A DNA stretch of 64,000 nucleotides from Mesorhizobium sp. M1E.F.Ca.ET.045.02.1.1 (GTDB taxonomy: Bacteria; Pseudomonadota; Alphaproteobacteria; Rhizobiales; Rhizobiaceae). Location: the NCBI RefSeq assembly GCF_003952485.1, contig NZ_CP034447.1, positions 4,230,501 to 4,294,500 of the forward strand, read 5' to 3'. The translations under genes and the position numbers were made by a program. Numbering within the stretch: position 1 is the stretch's first letter; the number at the start of each line of letters is the position of its first letter. Positions 37,219 to 45,671 of the stretch are shown here, piece after piece. A model generated the notes under the pieces. The model saw only the letters and a program-made list of their open reading frames with translations. It had not been told where the DNA came from and ran no database searches.

Positions 37219-38189
37219 GCCGGCGTCTCGTCCATATCGGCAGCGCCGTGGTGGACTATGTCTACCGCATCGATACCTTGCCGGCGCCCGGCACCGAAAA
37301 GACCGCGTCGAGCTACGCGCGTGTCCCCGGCGGCGGCTTCAACATGATGGTGGCGGCGAGCCGCACCGGCATGAAGGTTGTATTCGGCGGCCAGTTGGGA
37401 ACGGGACCTGATGGCGATTTCCTGCGCGCCGCTTTCGCCGCCGAAGGCATCGAGACGCTGACGCCGCCATCGCCGCTCATGGACAGCGGCAATTGCGTCG
37501 CCATGATCAGCGGCGACGCCGAGCGAACCTTCGTCTCTTGGCCAGGCGCAGAGAGCGTGCTCACACCGGACATGATGACGCCCGTCCAAGTCATTCCGGG
37601 CGATTGGGTTTTCACCTCCGGCTACACGCTGAGCTATCCCGGCAGCCGCGAAGCCCTCGCCGACTGGATCGAGGCGCTGCCGGCGGAAATTCCATTCGTC
37701 TTCGATCCGACACCGGTGATCGCGGAGATTCCGCGGCCGATCCTGGACAGGGTGCTCGCGCGCACGACATGGCTGAGCTGCAACACCGATGAGGCCGCCG
37801 AAATCGCCGGCGCCGGTGATGCACAGACCGTCGCCGTCCGGTTGCTCTCCGAGCACTGCCCGAAGGCCGAGGGCGTCGTCATTCGGGCCGGTGCGCATGG
37901 CTGCCTGGTGCGGATGGCCGACGGTGGCACGCGGGCGATCCCCGGCTTCGCGGTCCACGCCGTGGATACCAATGGCGCCGGCGATACGCATATCGGCGCC
38001 TTCGTCAGCGCATTGTCGCGTGGCCTGTCGCCTTGCGAAGCGGCCCGCTACGCCAATGCGGCAGCGGCCCTTTCCGTCACCCGCCATGGCGGGTCTTCGG
38101 CGCCGACGGACACAGAGATCCAGGGATTCCTGAGCCATCGCGATCAAGCAACGATCGCGCATGACTGGGAGGAAGCGACTGCAACTTAA
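37215..38189 (+). CDS. PfkB-family carbohydrate kinase
   Basis: A 324-residue ribokinase-like kinase. It starts with the family strand RRLVHIGSAVVDYVYRIDTL, has the glycine-rich GGGFNMMVAASRTG (residues about 40-53), and ends with DTNGAGDTHIGAFVSAL, containing the catalytic Asp of the GAGD anion hole. It phosphorylates a sugar or nucleoside with ATP. The start overlaps the ADP-ribosylglycohydrolase stop (ATGA), so these two are coupled: one would free a sugar such as ribose, the other trap it as a phosphate. The exact sugar is unknown. Confidence 0.88.
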   Translation: MSRRLVHIGSAVVDYVYRIDTLPAPGTEKTASSYARVPGGGFNMMVAASRTGMKVVFGGQLGTGPDGDFLRAAFAAEGIETLTPPSPLMDSGNCVAMISGDAERTFVSWPGAESVLTPDMMTPVQVIPGDWVFTSGYTLSYPGSREALADWIEALPAEIPFVFDPTPVIAEIPRPILDRVLARTTWLSCNTDEAAEIAGAGDAQTVAVRLLSEHCPKAEGVVIRAGAHGCLVRMADGGTRAIPGFAVHAVDTNGAGDTHIGAFVSALSRGLSPCEAARYANAAAALSVTRHGGSSAPTDTEIQGFLSHRDQATIAHDWEEATAT

Positions 38190-38229
38190 CAAGCCCATCA
38201 ACCGGGCCAACAATGAGAGGAAAACAAAC

Positions 38230-39294
38230 ATGCGCATGCCCAGACTGACCGCTTTTCTGGCGGCGACCGCCGTCTTCGTTTCAGCACTCACGCTCTCCGC
38301 CCAGGCTGCCGAAGAAGTGCATGTGCTCAACTGGAAGGGCTACGGCGCCGACGAGCCGTGGGCTGTCGCCAATTTCGAGAAGGCGACCGGCTTCAAGGTG
38401 GTCAACGACTTCTTCAATTCCGAGCAGGAGATGCTGACGAAGCTCAGGACCAATCCGGGCCTCTATGACGTCGTCATGATCAACGCCGCCTTCAACGATC
38501 AGGCGATGGCCGGCAAGCTGATCCAGCCGATCGACACGTCGAAGCTCTCCAACTATGCCGACATCGCCAAGGACAAGGCCGGCTCGCCGATGCTCAACCA
38601 TGACGGCAAGGCCTATGGCGTGCCGTGGGTCTGGGGCCTGACCGCTTTGGCCATCAACGAAAAGTCCTTCGACAAGCCGCCGACGAGCATCGCCGAGATG
38701 TGGGATCCAGCGCATAAGGGCCGCGTCATCATTCGCGACGACGCCGTCGAAGCCGTGCAGTTCGGGGCTATCGCCAGCGGCCAGAACATCAACGACATCA
38801 AGGATATGGAAGCGGTCAAGACGAAGCTCACCTCGCTGATGCCGCAGATCAAGACCTTCTGGAGCTCGGAGAACGATTGGAATCAGATGGTCGCCTCCAA
38901 CCAAATCGACATCGGCACCTATTGGAGCGGCTCGGCCGACCGCGCCAAGACGCATTTCAAGCTGCCGGTCTCGCTGGTCATCCCGCAGGAAGGCGCCGTC
39001 GCCTGGCTCGACGCCTTCTCAATTCCCGCCGGTTCCAAGAACGTTGCCGGCGCCGAGGCCTTCATCAACTACATGATCGATCCGAAATTCTATGTCGAAT
39101 GGGTCACCGAGGTCGGCGCGCCGGTTTCGGCCAACACCAAGGCCGTCGAGGCTCTGCCCGAGGATGCCTTCAACCGCAAGGTCATGGGAAGCCCCGAGGT
39201 CGCCAAGCGCATCCAGTTCCAGGCGCCGATCACCGACGAACAGCGCGAGAAATATCTGGGGCTCTGGCAGGAGCTTAAGGTCAACGTGAAGTAG
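38230..39294 (+). CDS. ABC importer binding protein, polyamine (PotD) type
   Basis: A 354-residue extracytoplasmic binding protein with a signal peptide (TAFLAATAVFVSALTLSAQA, cleavage after about residue 27). The mature start EEVHVLNWKGYGADEPW resembles PotD/PotF (LNWxxY). SBP_bac_8 features follow, including LYDVVMINAAFNDQAM and DAFSIPAGSKNVAGAEAF. The family binds amines, but also opines, phosphonates and other small cations, so the ligand is open. It starts 40 nt after the kinase and heads the importer genes. Confidence 0.85.
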   Translation: MRMPRLTAFLAATAVFVSALTLSAQAAEEVHVLNWKGYGADEPWAVANFEKATGFKVVNDFFNSEQEMLTKLRTNPGLYDVVMINAAFNDQAMAGKLIQPIDTSKLSNYADIAKDKAGSPMLNHDGKAYGVPWVWGLTALAINEKSFDKPPTSIAEMWDPAHKGRVIIRDDAVEAVQFGAIASGQNINDIKDMEAVKTKLTSLMPQIKTFWSSENDWNQMVASNQIDIGTYWSGSADRAKTHFKLPVSLVIPQEGAVAWLDAFSIPAGSKNVAGAEAFINYMIDPKFYVEWVTEVGAPVSANTKAVEALPEDAFNRKVMGSPEVAKRIQFQAPITDEQREKYLGLWQELKVNVK

Positions 39295-39322
39295 TTGGCG
39301 TCTTTCGGGGAGGAGAGGCATC

Positions 39323-40191
39323 ATGGCTGACCAGCTCGCGACCGGTTCGCGCCGCGGACTGAAGCCCGCCCTGCCGCTTCTTCTTCCTGCCTATCTCTGG
39401 CTGACGGTGGCGCTCTTCCTGCCGCTGTCGGCCATGATGTTCTTCTCCTTCATGACCGACCTGCCGCTGGCCGGGAAGGAATGGGCGTTCACGCTCGGCA
39501 ACTACGCGACCTTCTTCTCGCAAAGCCTCTACTCGACACTGCTGTTCGCCTCCTTGCGGCTCGGGCTCGAGGTGACGCTGTGGTGCGTCGTCATCGGCTA
39601 TCCGGCGGCCTATGTGCTGGCCAAGGTGCTGAAAGGGCGCAGCCGCGAGGCGATCTTCCTGCTCGTCATCCTGCCCTTCTGGTCGAACGGCCTGGTGCGC
39701 ATTTTCTCCTGGGCGATGGTGCTGCGCGAGGGCGGCATCCTCGACACAGCGCTCAACGCCGTGCTGCCGTTCAAGATCAACATCGACCTGATGTATTCCT
39801 ATCCAGCCGTCATCATCGGCCTGGTGCACTCCTATGTGCCCTATATGGTGTTGACCTGCTACCTGACGCTGCAGGCGATCGACGACTCGCTGATCGAGGC
39901 CGGGCGTTCGCTCGGCGCCTCGCGGCGGCAGGTGCTGTGGCGGGTGATCATCCCGCTGTCGATGCCTGGTTTGATCGCAGGCGCGGCGCTGATCTTCGTG
40001 CCGGTCGTCGGCTCCTTCATGGAGCCGCGCATCCTCGGCGGGCGCACCGGCACCTTCTACGGGACAATCATCGAGGACCAGTTCGTCGCCGTCTTCAACT
40101 GGCCGCTCGGCGCTGCGCTGTCCTTCATCCTGCTCGCGGTGGTGCTGATCACCTGGCGCTGGCGGCGCCGATCTTGCGGAGAGCCGGCTGA
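39323..40191 (+). CDS. ABC importer permease, PotB type, with a one-base frame disruption
   Basis: About 289 residues once corrected. The frame is open with normal PotB-type sequence (the EAA loop region is LIEAGRSLGASRRQVLWRV) up to codon 40151. There it slips: as written, the frame runs on to 40666 through an arginine-rich tail unlike any permease. Adding one C to the CC at 40152-40153 restores ...LITLALAAPILRRAG and a TGA at 40189-40191 that overlaps the next ATG, exactly as at the neighbouring junction. So this is either an inactivating deletion or a sequencing error. The other importer genes are intact. Confidence 0.82.
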
Positions 40192-40973
40192 TGGCGACGA
40201 CGCGCATGCTCGAATGGCTCGGGCGCTTCTACATCGTGCTGCTGCTCGCTTTCCTCTACCTGCCGATCATCATCATGGCGCTGATGTCATTCAACGCCTC
40301 GCCCTTCTACCAATTGCCCCTCGAATGGACGACGGACTGGTATGCCTCGCTCCAGCAGAACGACCAGCTGATCGCGGCGACCTGGAACAGCATCGAGATC
40401 GCGGTCATCACCACCATCATCTCGACGGTGCTGGGGTCGATGGCTTCGCTGGCGCTTTATCGCTACGAGTTCCGCGGCAAGAAATTCCTGCAGGCGCTGC
40501 TCTTTCCGCCGATCGCCATTCCCTGGCTGATCACCGGCACGGCGATGCTGATCTTCTTCTTCGGCATCGGCCGCGGGCTCATCGCCATCCTACTCGGCCA
40601 TGTCGCGCTGGCGCTGCCTTATGTGATCGTCGTCGTGTCGGCCCGGCTGCAGACCTTCGCGCCTGAGCTCGAGGAAGCGGCGCGCTCGCTCGGCGCCAAC
40701 CAGTGGCAGGTGACGAACCGCGTCACGCTGCCCTGGATCATGCCCGGCGTCATCGCCGGCGGGCTGTTCGCTTTCGCCGTTTCGTTCGACCAGTTCGTGG
40801 TCTCGTATTTCCTGTCGACACCCGGCCAGACGACGCTGCCGGTCGAAATCTATGCCGCGATCCGCAAAGGCTTCACGCCCGAGATCAATGCGGTCTCGAC
40901 GATCATCATTGTCGTGTCGATGGCGCTGATGCTGCTTACGGCGCGCTTCTTCAAGTTCGGCGGAGAGAAGTAA
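40191..40973 (+). CDS. ABC importer permease, PotC type
   Basis: A 260-residue inner-membrane permease with about six membrane segments. The EAA loop is LEEAARSLGANQWQVTNRVT (about residues 160-179). It begins ATTRMLEWLGRFYIVLLLAF and shows the typical PotC layout. The start overlaps the corrected stop of the first permease (TGATG) and its stop overlaps the ATPase start (TAATG). Partner of the PotB-type permease in one importer. Confidence 0.9.
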   Translation: MATTRMLEWLGRFYIVLLLAFLYLPIIIMALMSFNASPFYQLPLEWTTDWYASLQQNDQLIAATWNSIEIAVITTIISTVLGSMASLALYRYEFRGKKFLQALLFPPIAIPWLITGTAMLIFFFGIGRGLIAILLGHVALALPYVIVVVSARLQTFAPELEEAARSLGANQWQVTNRVTLPWIMPGVIAGGLFAFAVSFDQFVVSYFLSTPGQTTLPVEIYAAIRKGFTPEINAVSTIIIVVSMALMLLTARFFKFGGEK

Positions 40974-42040
40974 TGGCAGGCGTCCAGGTCGCGAACGTCT
41001 CCCGCAGTTTTGGCGCGCACAAGGCGCTGGACAATGTCTCGATCGACTTTCCGGACGGCGGCTTCTATGCGTTGCTCGGGCCTTCAGGCAGCGGCAAGAC
41101 CACGCTGCTGCGCCAGATCGCCGGCTTCGACTTTCCGGATGCCGGGCGCATTGCCATCGGCGGCGAAAGCGTCGAGCGCGTGCCGGTCGAGAAGCGGCGC
41201 ATCGGCATGGTGTTCCAGAACTACGCGCTGTTTCCCAACATGAGCGTCGCCGACAATGTCGCCTTCGGCCTGTCGGTGCGCGGTGAGCCCAAGGCGACGA
41301 TCGCCACTGAGGTGCAGCGCGCGCTCGACCTCGTCAAGCTCGGCAAGCTCGGCGGCCGCCGTCCGCACCAGCTTTCCGGCGGCCAGCGCCAGCGCGTGGC
41401 GTTGGCGCGGGCCATCGTCACCAAGCCGCGCGTGCTGTTGCTGGACGAGCCGCTCGGCGCGCTCGACAAGGCGCTGCGCGTCGACATGCAGATCGAGTTG
41501 AAGCGCATCCAGCGCGAGATCGGCATCACCACCATCTTCGTCACCCACGACCAGGAGGAGGCGCTGACGATGAGCGACCGCATCGGCATCCTGCGCGACG
41601 GCAGGCTGGTGCAGGAGGGGCCGCCGGAGGAGATCTACGACAGGCCGCAAAGCGAGTTCGCCGCGACCTTCCTCGGCGATGCCAACATCTTTCGCGGCGC
41701 CGCGACCCGCACCGGGATCCGGCTGCCGGACGGCACAGCTATCGCTGCTGCCTCGGGTCCTTCGCTGGCGGCCGGAGCCAAGGCAAGTTGTGCCGTGCGG
41801 CCGGAGCGCATCCAGATTTCGACTGGCGCAGCGAGGCTCGATATTGGCAATGCCAACACGCTCAAGGGGCGGGTTTCCAAACGTATCTTCGCCGGCAACA
41901 ACAGCACCTATTTCGTCGACCGCGATGGCCAGACGCTCAAGGTGATCGTTCAGAACACCGGAGCCGAGCGCCTCGCCGAAGGCGAGCCCATGATGCTCAG
42001 CTGGTCGCCGGAAAGCACCGTGCTGATCGCAGCGAGCTGA
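40973..42040 (+). CDS. ABC importer ATP-binding protein, PotA type
   Basis: A 355-residue ATPase with Walker A GPSGSGKTTLLRQIAGF, Q-loop GMVFQNYALFPNM, signature QLSGGQRQRVALARAI, Walker B VLLLDEPLGALDK and H-loop FVTHDQEEAL. A C-terminal TOBE-type domain occupies the last 110 residues, typical of PotA/UgpC-class ATPases. It starts inside the TAA of the preceding permease. It energises the polyamine-type importer of this operon. Confidence 0.93.
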   Translation: MAGVQVANVSRSFGAHKALDNVSIDFPDGGFYALLGPSGSGKTTLLRQIAGFDFPDAGRIAIGGESVERVPVEKRRIGMVFQNYALFPNMSVADNVAFGLSVRGEPKATIATEVQRALDLVKLGKLGGRRPHQLSGGQRQRVALARAIVTKPRVLLLDEPLGALDKALRVDMQIELKRIQREIGITTIFVTHDQEEALTMSDRIGILRDGRLVQEGPPEEIYDRPQSEFAATFLGDANIFRGAATRTGIRLPDGTAIAAASGPSLAAGAKASCAVRPERIQISTGAARLDIGNANTLKGRVSKRIFAGNNSTYFVDRDGQTLKVIVQNTGAERLAEGEPMMLSWSPESTVLIAAS

Positions 42041-42126
42041 CGAGTGGTGCTGATGGGAAATGATGGCGCCGGCCTTGGCTGACCACCAGACCATGGCGTT
42101 ATATCCAGTTCTCGACGGAGGAATGG

Positions 42127-43215
42127 ATGGCGAGCATGGGTTTCGAGCCGGACGTGAAGGTCCGAGTCAAGGACTACCGGATCGGCTGCGTCGGCGCCGG
42201 CATGATCATGGCCGAATGCCATCTCGCCGCCTACGCGCAAGCCGGCTTCCCGGTGGTGGCGATCGCCTCGCGCACAAAGGCGAATGCCGAGAAGGTCGCC
42301 GCCCGCTGGGGAATTTCGACCGTCCACGACACGCCGGAGCAATTGATCGGGGACAGCCGTGTCGAGATCGTCGACCTTGCCTTCCCGCCCGATCAGCAGC
42401 CAGCGCTGATCCGTCGCGCGTTGAAGCAGCCGCACGTCAAGGCGATCCTGGCGCAAAAACCGCTGGCGCTCTCGGTCGCGGAAGCGGTGAAGCTGCGCGA
42501 CGAAGCGGCGGCCGCCGGCAAGATCCTCTCGGTCAACCAGAACATGCGCTACGACCAGTCGATGCGTGTGCTGAAGCAGATCATCGACAGCGGCGCGCTG
42601 GGCGAGATCGTCTTCGCTGAGATCGACATGCATGCGATCCCGCACTGGCAGACGTTCCTGGCCGGCTATGACCGGCTGACGCTCGCCAATATGAGCGTGC
42701 ACCACCTCGACGTGCTGCGCTTCCTGTTCGGCGATCCGGATGAGATCACCACGCTGACGCGCAAGGACCCACGCACCAAGTTCCAGCATTCCGACGGCAT
42801 CACGGTGTCGACGCTCCGCTTTCCCTCCGGCGTATTTGCCGTCTCGCTGGAGGATGTCTGGTCCGGCCCGCGCCAGGAAGGCTACCAGGACGATCAGCAC
42901 ATCGCCTGGCGCGTCGACGGCACCAAGGGCGTCGCCAAGGGCACGATCGGCTGGCCGAAGGGCGTCGCCTCGACACTAACCTATGCCTCGACCGAGACGA
43001 CAGGCGGGGTATGGGTCACGCCAAGCTGGGACACGATGTGGTTCCCGCATGCCTTCATCGGCGTGATGGAACAGCTCCAATACGCGCTGAAGGCCGGCAC
43101 GCCGCCGGCGCTGTCTGTCGCCGACAACGTCAAGACGATGGCCTTGGTCGAGGCCGGCTACAGGTCGATAGCCGAGGGTCGCACCGTCAAGCTGTCCGAA
43201 ATCCGCATCGACTGA
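42127..43215 (+). CDS. Gfo/Idh/MocA-family NAD(P)-dependent oxidoreductase
   Basis: A 362-residue dehydrogenase. The Rossmann motif is IGCVGAGMIMAECHLAAY (about residues 18-35); the family E-K-P motif reads AQKPLALSVAEA, with Gln replacing Glu but the catalytic Lys kept; and the barrel domain has MSVHHLDVLRFLFGDP. The family oxidises cyclitols, sugars or their amino derivatives; MocA itself belongs to rhizopine breakdown. GGAGGA precedes the ATG. It is 86 nt after the importer and 51 nt before a TIM-barrel isomerase, so it probably acts on the imported compound or its product. Confidence 0.87.
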   Translation: MASMGFEPDVKVRVKDYRIGCVGAGMIMAECHLAAYAQAGFPVVAIASRTKANAEKVAARWGISTVHDTPEQLIGDSRVEIVDLAFPPDQQPALIRRALKQPHVKAILAQKPLALSVAEAVKLRDEAAAAGKILSVNQNMRYDQSMRVLKQIIDSGALGEIVFAEIDMHAIPHWQTFLAGYDRLTLANMSVHHLDVLRFLFGDPDEITTLTRKDPRTKFQHSDGITVSTLRFPSGVFAVSLEDVWSGPRQEGYQDDQHIAWRVDGTKGVAKGTIGWPKGVASTLTYASTETTGGVWVTPSWDTMWFPHAFIGVMEQLQYALKAGTPPALSVADNVKTMALVEAGYRSIAEGRTVKLSEIRID

Positions 43216-43266
43216 GGCAGCCGAAAGACACGACGACAGAATCGCTTACCGGGAGGACTTCACCTC

Positions 43267-44181
43267 ATGATGCAGGCAGGTATCTTCACAGGCTATTTCC
43301 CCTATGAGCTTGAGGAGGTCGCGAAGCGCATCCGCGCGCTGGGTTTCAACACGGTGCAGCTCGACTTGCATTTCAAGGATATCGACCTCGCGGCCGGGCA
43401 GATCACCAGGGACAAGGCAAGGAAGGTGCGCGACACGTTCCGCGACCACAATCTGCCGGTCTGCTGCGTGTCCGGCTACACCAACATCATCCATCCGGAC
43501 AAAGCCGAGCGCGAAAGACGGCTCGCCTATCTGAAGGAGATCATCCGCAACGCGCGTGAATTCGGCAGCGCTTACGTGATCTCGGAGACCGGCACCTACA
43601 ACACCGAGTCCGACTGGGTGCATGATCCGAGGAACAAGACCGAGGAAGGGTTCGAGGAGTGCCGCAAGGTGATCTCCGATCTTGCCCAGACAGCCTATGA
43701 CCATGGCGCGGTGTTTTTGCTCGAAACCTATGTCAACAATGTCGTCGGTTCGGTCGAGGAGACGGTCAGAATGTTCGCGCAGGTCGACCATCCCGGCCTC
43801 GGGCTATTGATGGACCCGACCAACTATTTCGAGGCGCACAATATCGACCGCATGGACCAGGTGCTGAACCAGGTGTTCGACACGCTGACCGACAAGATCA
43901 AAATCGCGCATGCCAAGGATGTGAAGCGCTCAGGGACCGACAAGACCGAGAAGCATGCCGACATCGGTGACGCGGACGCGCATGAGGGGCTGACGTTCCG
44001 GGGCGTCGGCGAGATCGAATTGCCGGCGCCGGGCCTCGGTGCCCTCAACTATGATCTCTATCTCAAGCGGCTCAGCGAAAAGCACCCGAACATCCCGGTC
44101 ATCATCGAGCATCTCTCAGAGGACGACGTGCCGCGCGCCAAAAAATTCCTCGACGGGAAATTCCGCGCCAACGGACTTTGA
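43267..44181 (+). CDS. Sugar isomerase/epimerase family protein (xylose-isomerase-like TIM barrel)
   Basis: A 304-residue AP_endonuc_2-type barrel. It begins MMQAGIFTGYFPYELEEVAK and has the metal-site strands FLLETYVNNVVGS, GLLMDPTNYFEAH, KIAHAKDVKRS and VIIEHLSEDDVPRA, in which Glu, Asp, His and Glu ligands can be proposed. Related proteins (IolE, IolI, MocC) act in inositol and rhizopine breakdown. Two ATGs open the frame after GGGAGGACTT. It lies between the MocA-type dehydrogenase and the MocD-like oxygenase, an order that recalls moc genes. The substrate is not determined. Confidence 0.83.
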   Translation: MMQAGIFTGYFPYELEEVAKRIRALGFNTVQLDLHFKDIDLAAGQITRDKARKVRDTFRDHNLPVCCVSGYTNIIHPDKAERERRLAYLKEIIRNAREFGSAYVISETGTYNTESDWVHDPRNKTEEGFEECRKVISDLAQTAYDHGAVFLLETYVNNVVGSVEETVRMFAQVDHPGLGLLMDPTNYFEAHNIDRMDQVLNQVFDTLTDKIKIAHAKDVKRSGTDKTEKHADIGDADAHEGLTFRGVGEIELPAPGLGALNYDLYLKRLSEKHPNIPVIIEHLSEDDVPRAKKFLDGKFRANGL

Positions 44182-44198
44182 CGCCCGGGGAGGTGATG

Positions 44199-45296
44199 AT
44201 GACCAGGACCGCCAGCGCGAAGCGCGACTACAGCCTTGTCGGCGAAAGCACTCGGCACGCGATCGAGACCGGACTCGCCTCGGCTGAGTGGTACCACACG
44301 GACGTGCCGCGCAAGGTGATGAAGGAGTTGATGCAGCGCTCCGACGGGCCGGCGATCCGCGACACCATCATCTGGATTGCCGCGATCCTGGGTTCGGCTG
44401 GCGGCATCGTCTGGTTCTGGGGCACGTGGTGGGTCGTGCCGTTCCTGTTCGTCTATGGCGTGCTCTACGGCTCGTCGAGCGACTCGCGCTGGCACGAATG
44501 CGGCCACGGCACCGCTTTCCGCACGCGCTGGATGAACGACGTCGTCTACCACATCGCCTCGTTCATGCTGATGCGCAATCCGGTGCAGTGGCGCTGGAGC
44601 CATGCCCGCCACCACACCGACACCATCATCGTCGGCCGCGACGCCGAGATCGCCGTGATGCGCCCGCCGGACCTCATCAAGGCGGCGCTGGCCTTCACCG
44701 GCATCCTCGACTTCCGCTATTCGCTGCCGACGCTCGTGCGCCAGGCCTTCGGCAAATTGTCGGATGACGAGAAGAGCTACATCCCGGAGATGGAGCAGCA
44801 TAAGGCGGTGGTAGCGGCGCGCTGGCATATGGTCGTGTATGCCGCGACGATCGCTGCCGCGATCGCGCTTAAATCATGGATACCGCTGGTGCTGATCGGC
44901 CTGCCACGGCTCTACGGCACCTGGCACATGGTGATGACCGGGCTTTTGCAGCATATCGGGCTGGCCGACAACGTCGTCGACCACCGGCTCAACTCGCGCA
45001 CCGTCCACATGAACCCGGTCAGCCGGTTCATCTACTGGAACATGAACTACCATGTCGAGCACCACATGTTCCCGATGGTGCCCTATCACGCGCTGCCGAA
45101 GCTCCACGAACTGATCAAGCACGACCTGCCGAAACCGAACCCGTCGATGTGGCACGCCTATCGCGAGGTCTGGCCGGTGCTGCTCAGGCAGCTCAAATAT
45201 GAGGATTACTACCTCAAGCGCGAATTGCCGCCTACGGCCAGGCCCTATCGCGGCGAGTTCCACGAGGTCGATATGGCGACGGCCGCCGCCAAATAG
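44199..45296 (+). CDS. Membrane di-iron oxygenase, fatty-acid desaturase family (MocD-like)
   Basis: A 365-residue integral-membrane protein with the three histidine boxes of the desaturase/alkane-hydroxylase family: HECGH (residues 99-103), HARHH (135-139) and HVEHH (about 293). Membrane segments lie at about 57-90 and 205-245. Such enzymes hydroxylate or desaturate their substrate with O2 and electrons from a ferredoxin; the ferredoxin gene follows 28 nt later. In rhizobia the same pair, mocD and mocE, belongs to rhizopine (methylated inosamine) breakdown. Start: ATG 44199, 5 nt after GGGGAGG. A true lipid desaturase is less likely in this context. Confidence 0.85.
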   Translation: MTRTASAKRDYSLVGESTRHAIETGLASAEWYHTDVPRKVMKELMQRSDGPAIRDTIIWIAAILGSAGGIVWFWGTWWVVPFLFVYGVLYGSSSDSRWHECGHGTAFRTRWMNDVVYHIASFMLMRNPVQWRWSHARHHTDTIIVGRDAEIAVMRPPDLIKAALAFTGILDFRYSLPTLVRQAFGKLSDDEKSYIPEMEQHKAVVAARWHMVVYAATIAAAIALKSWIPLVLIGLPRLYGTWHMVMTGLLQHIGLADNVVDHRLNSRTVHMNPVSRFIYWNMNYHVEHHMFPMVPYHALPKLHELIKHDLPKPNPSMWHAYREVWPVLLRQLKYEDYYLKRELPPTARPYRGEFHEVDMATAAAK

Positions 45297-45324
45297 GTGG
45301 CGCGTTGCAGCTCGGAGAAAGACG

Positions 45325-45639
45325 ATGGCGGTGTGGGTTGAAGCATGCGCGGTGGACGACGTGGATGAGGAGGACGTGATCCGCTTCGACCATGGCGGCC
45401 GCACCTTCGCGATCTACCGCTCGCCTGACGACGAGTTCTTCGCCACCGACGGCTTCTGCACGCATGAAAAGGCGCATCTGGCCGACGGGCTGGTGATGGA
45501 CGACATTATCGAGTGCCCCAAGCACAATGGCCGCTTCAACTACAAGACCGGCCAGGCCAAGGGCGCGCCGGTCTGCGTCAACCTCAGGACCTATCCGGTG
45601 AAGATCGAGGCCGACAAGGTGATGATCAATATCGATTGA
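45325..45639 (+). CDS. Rieske [2Fe-2S] ferredoxin, MocE type
   Basis: A 104-residue soluble Rieske protein. The cluster ligands are C45-x-H47 (GFCTHEKAHL) and C64-x2-H67 (ECPKHNGRF), followed by NYKTGQAKGAPV, the usual ending of small Rieske ferredoxins. CGGAGAAAG precedes the ATG. It should pass electrons to the membrane oxygenase just upstream. No ferredoxin reductase (MocF equivalent) is in the operon, so a housekeeping reductase must serve. Confidence 0.93.
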   Translation: MAVWVEACAVDDVDEEDVIRFDHGGRTFAIYRSPDDEFFATDGFCTHEKAHLADGLVMDDIIECPKHNGRFNYKTGQAKGAPVCVNLRTYPVKIEADKVMINID

Positions 45640-45671
45640 AAGCCGCCAGACAGAAAAGACAGGATATACCG

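Noticed and set aside
39323..40666. A 447-residue permease read straight through into the next gene
   Set aside because: The tail after about residue 277 is arginine/histidine-rich and is the shadow of the next permease. A one-base correction gives a normal end.
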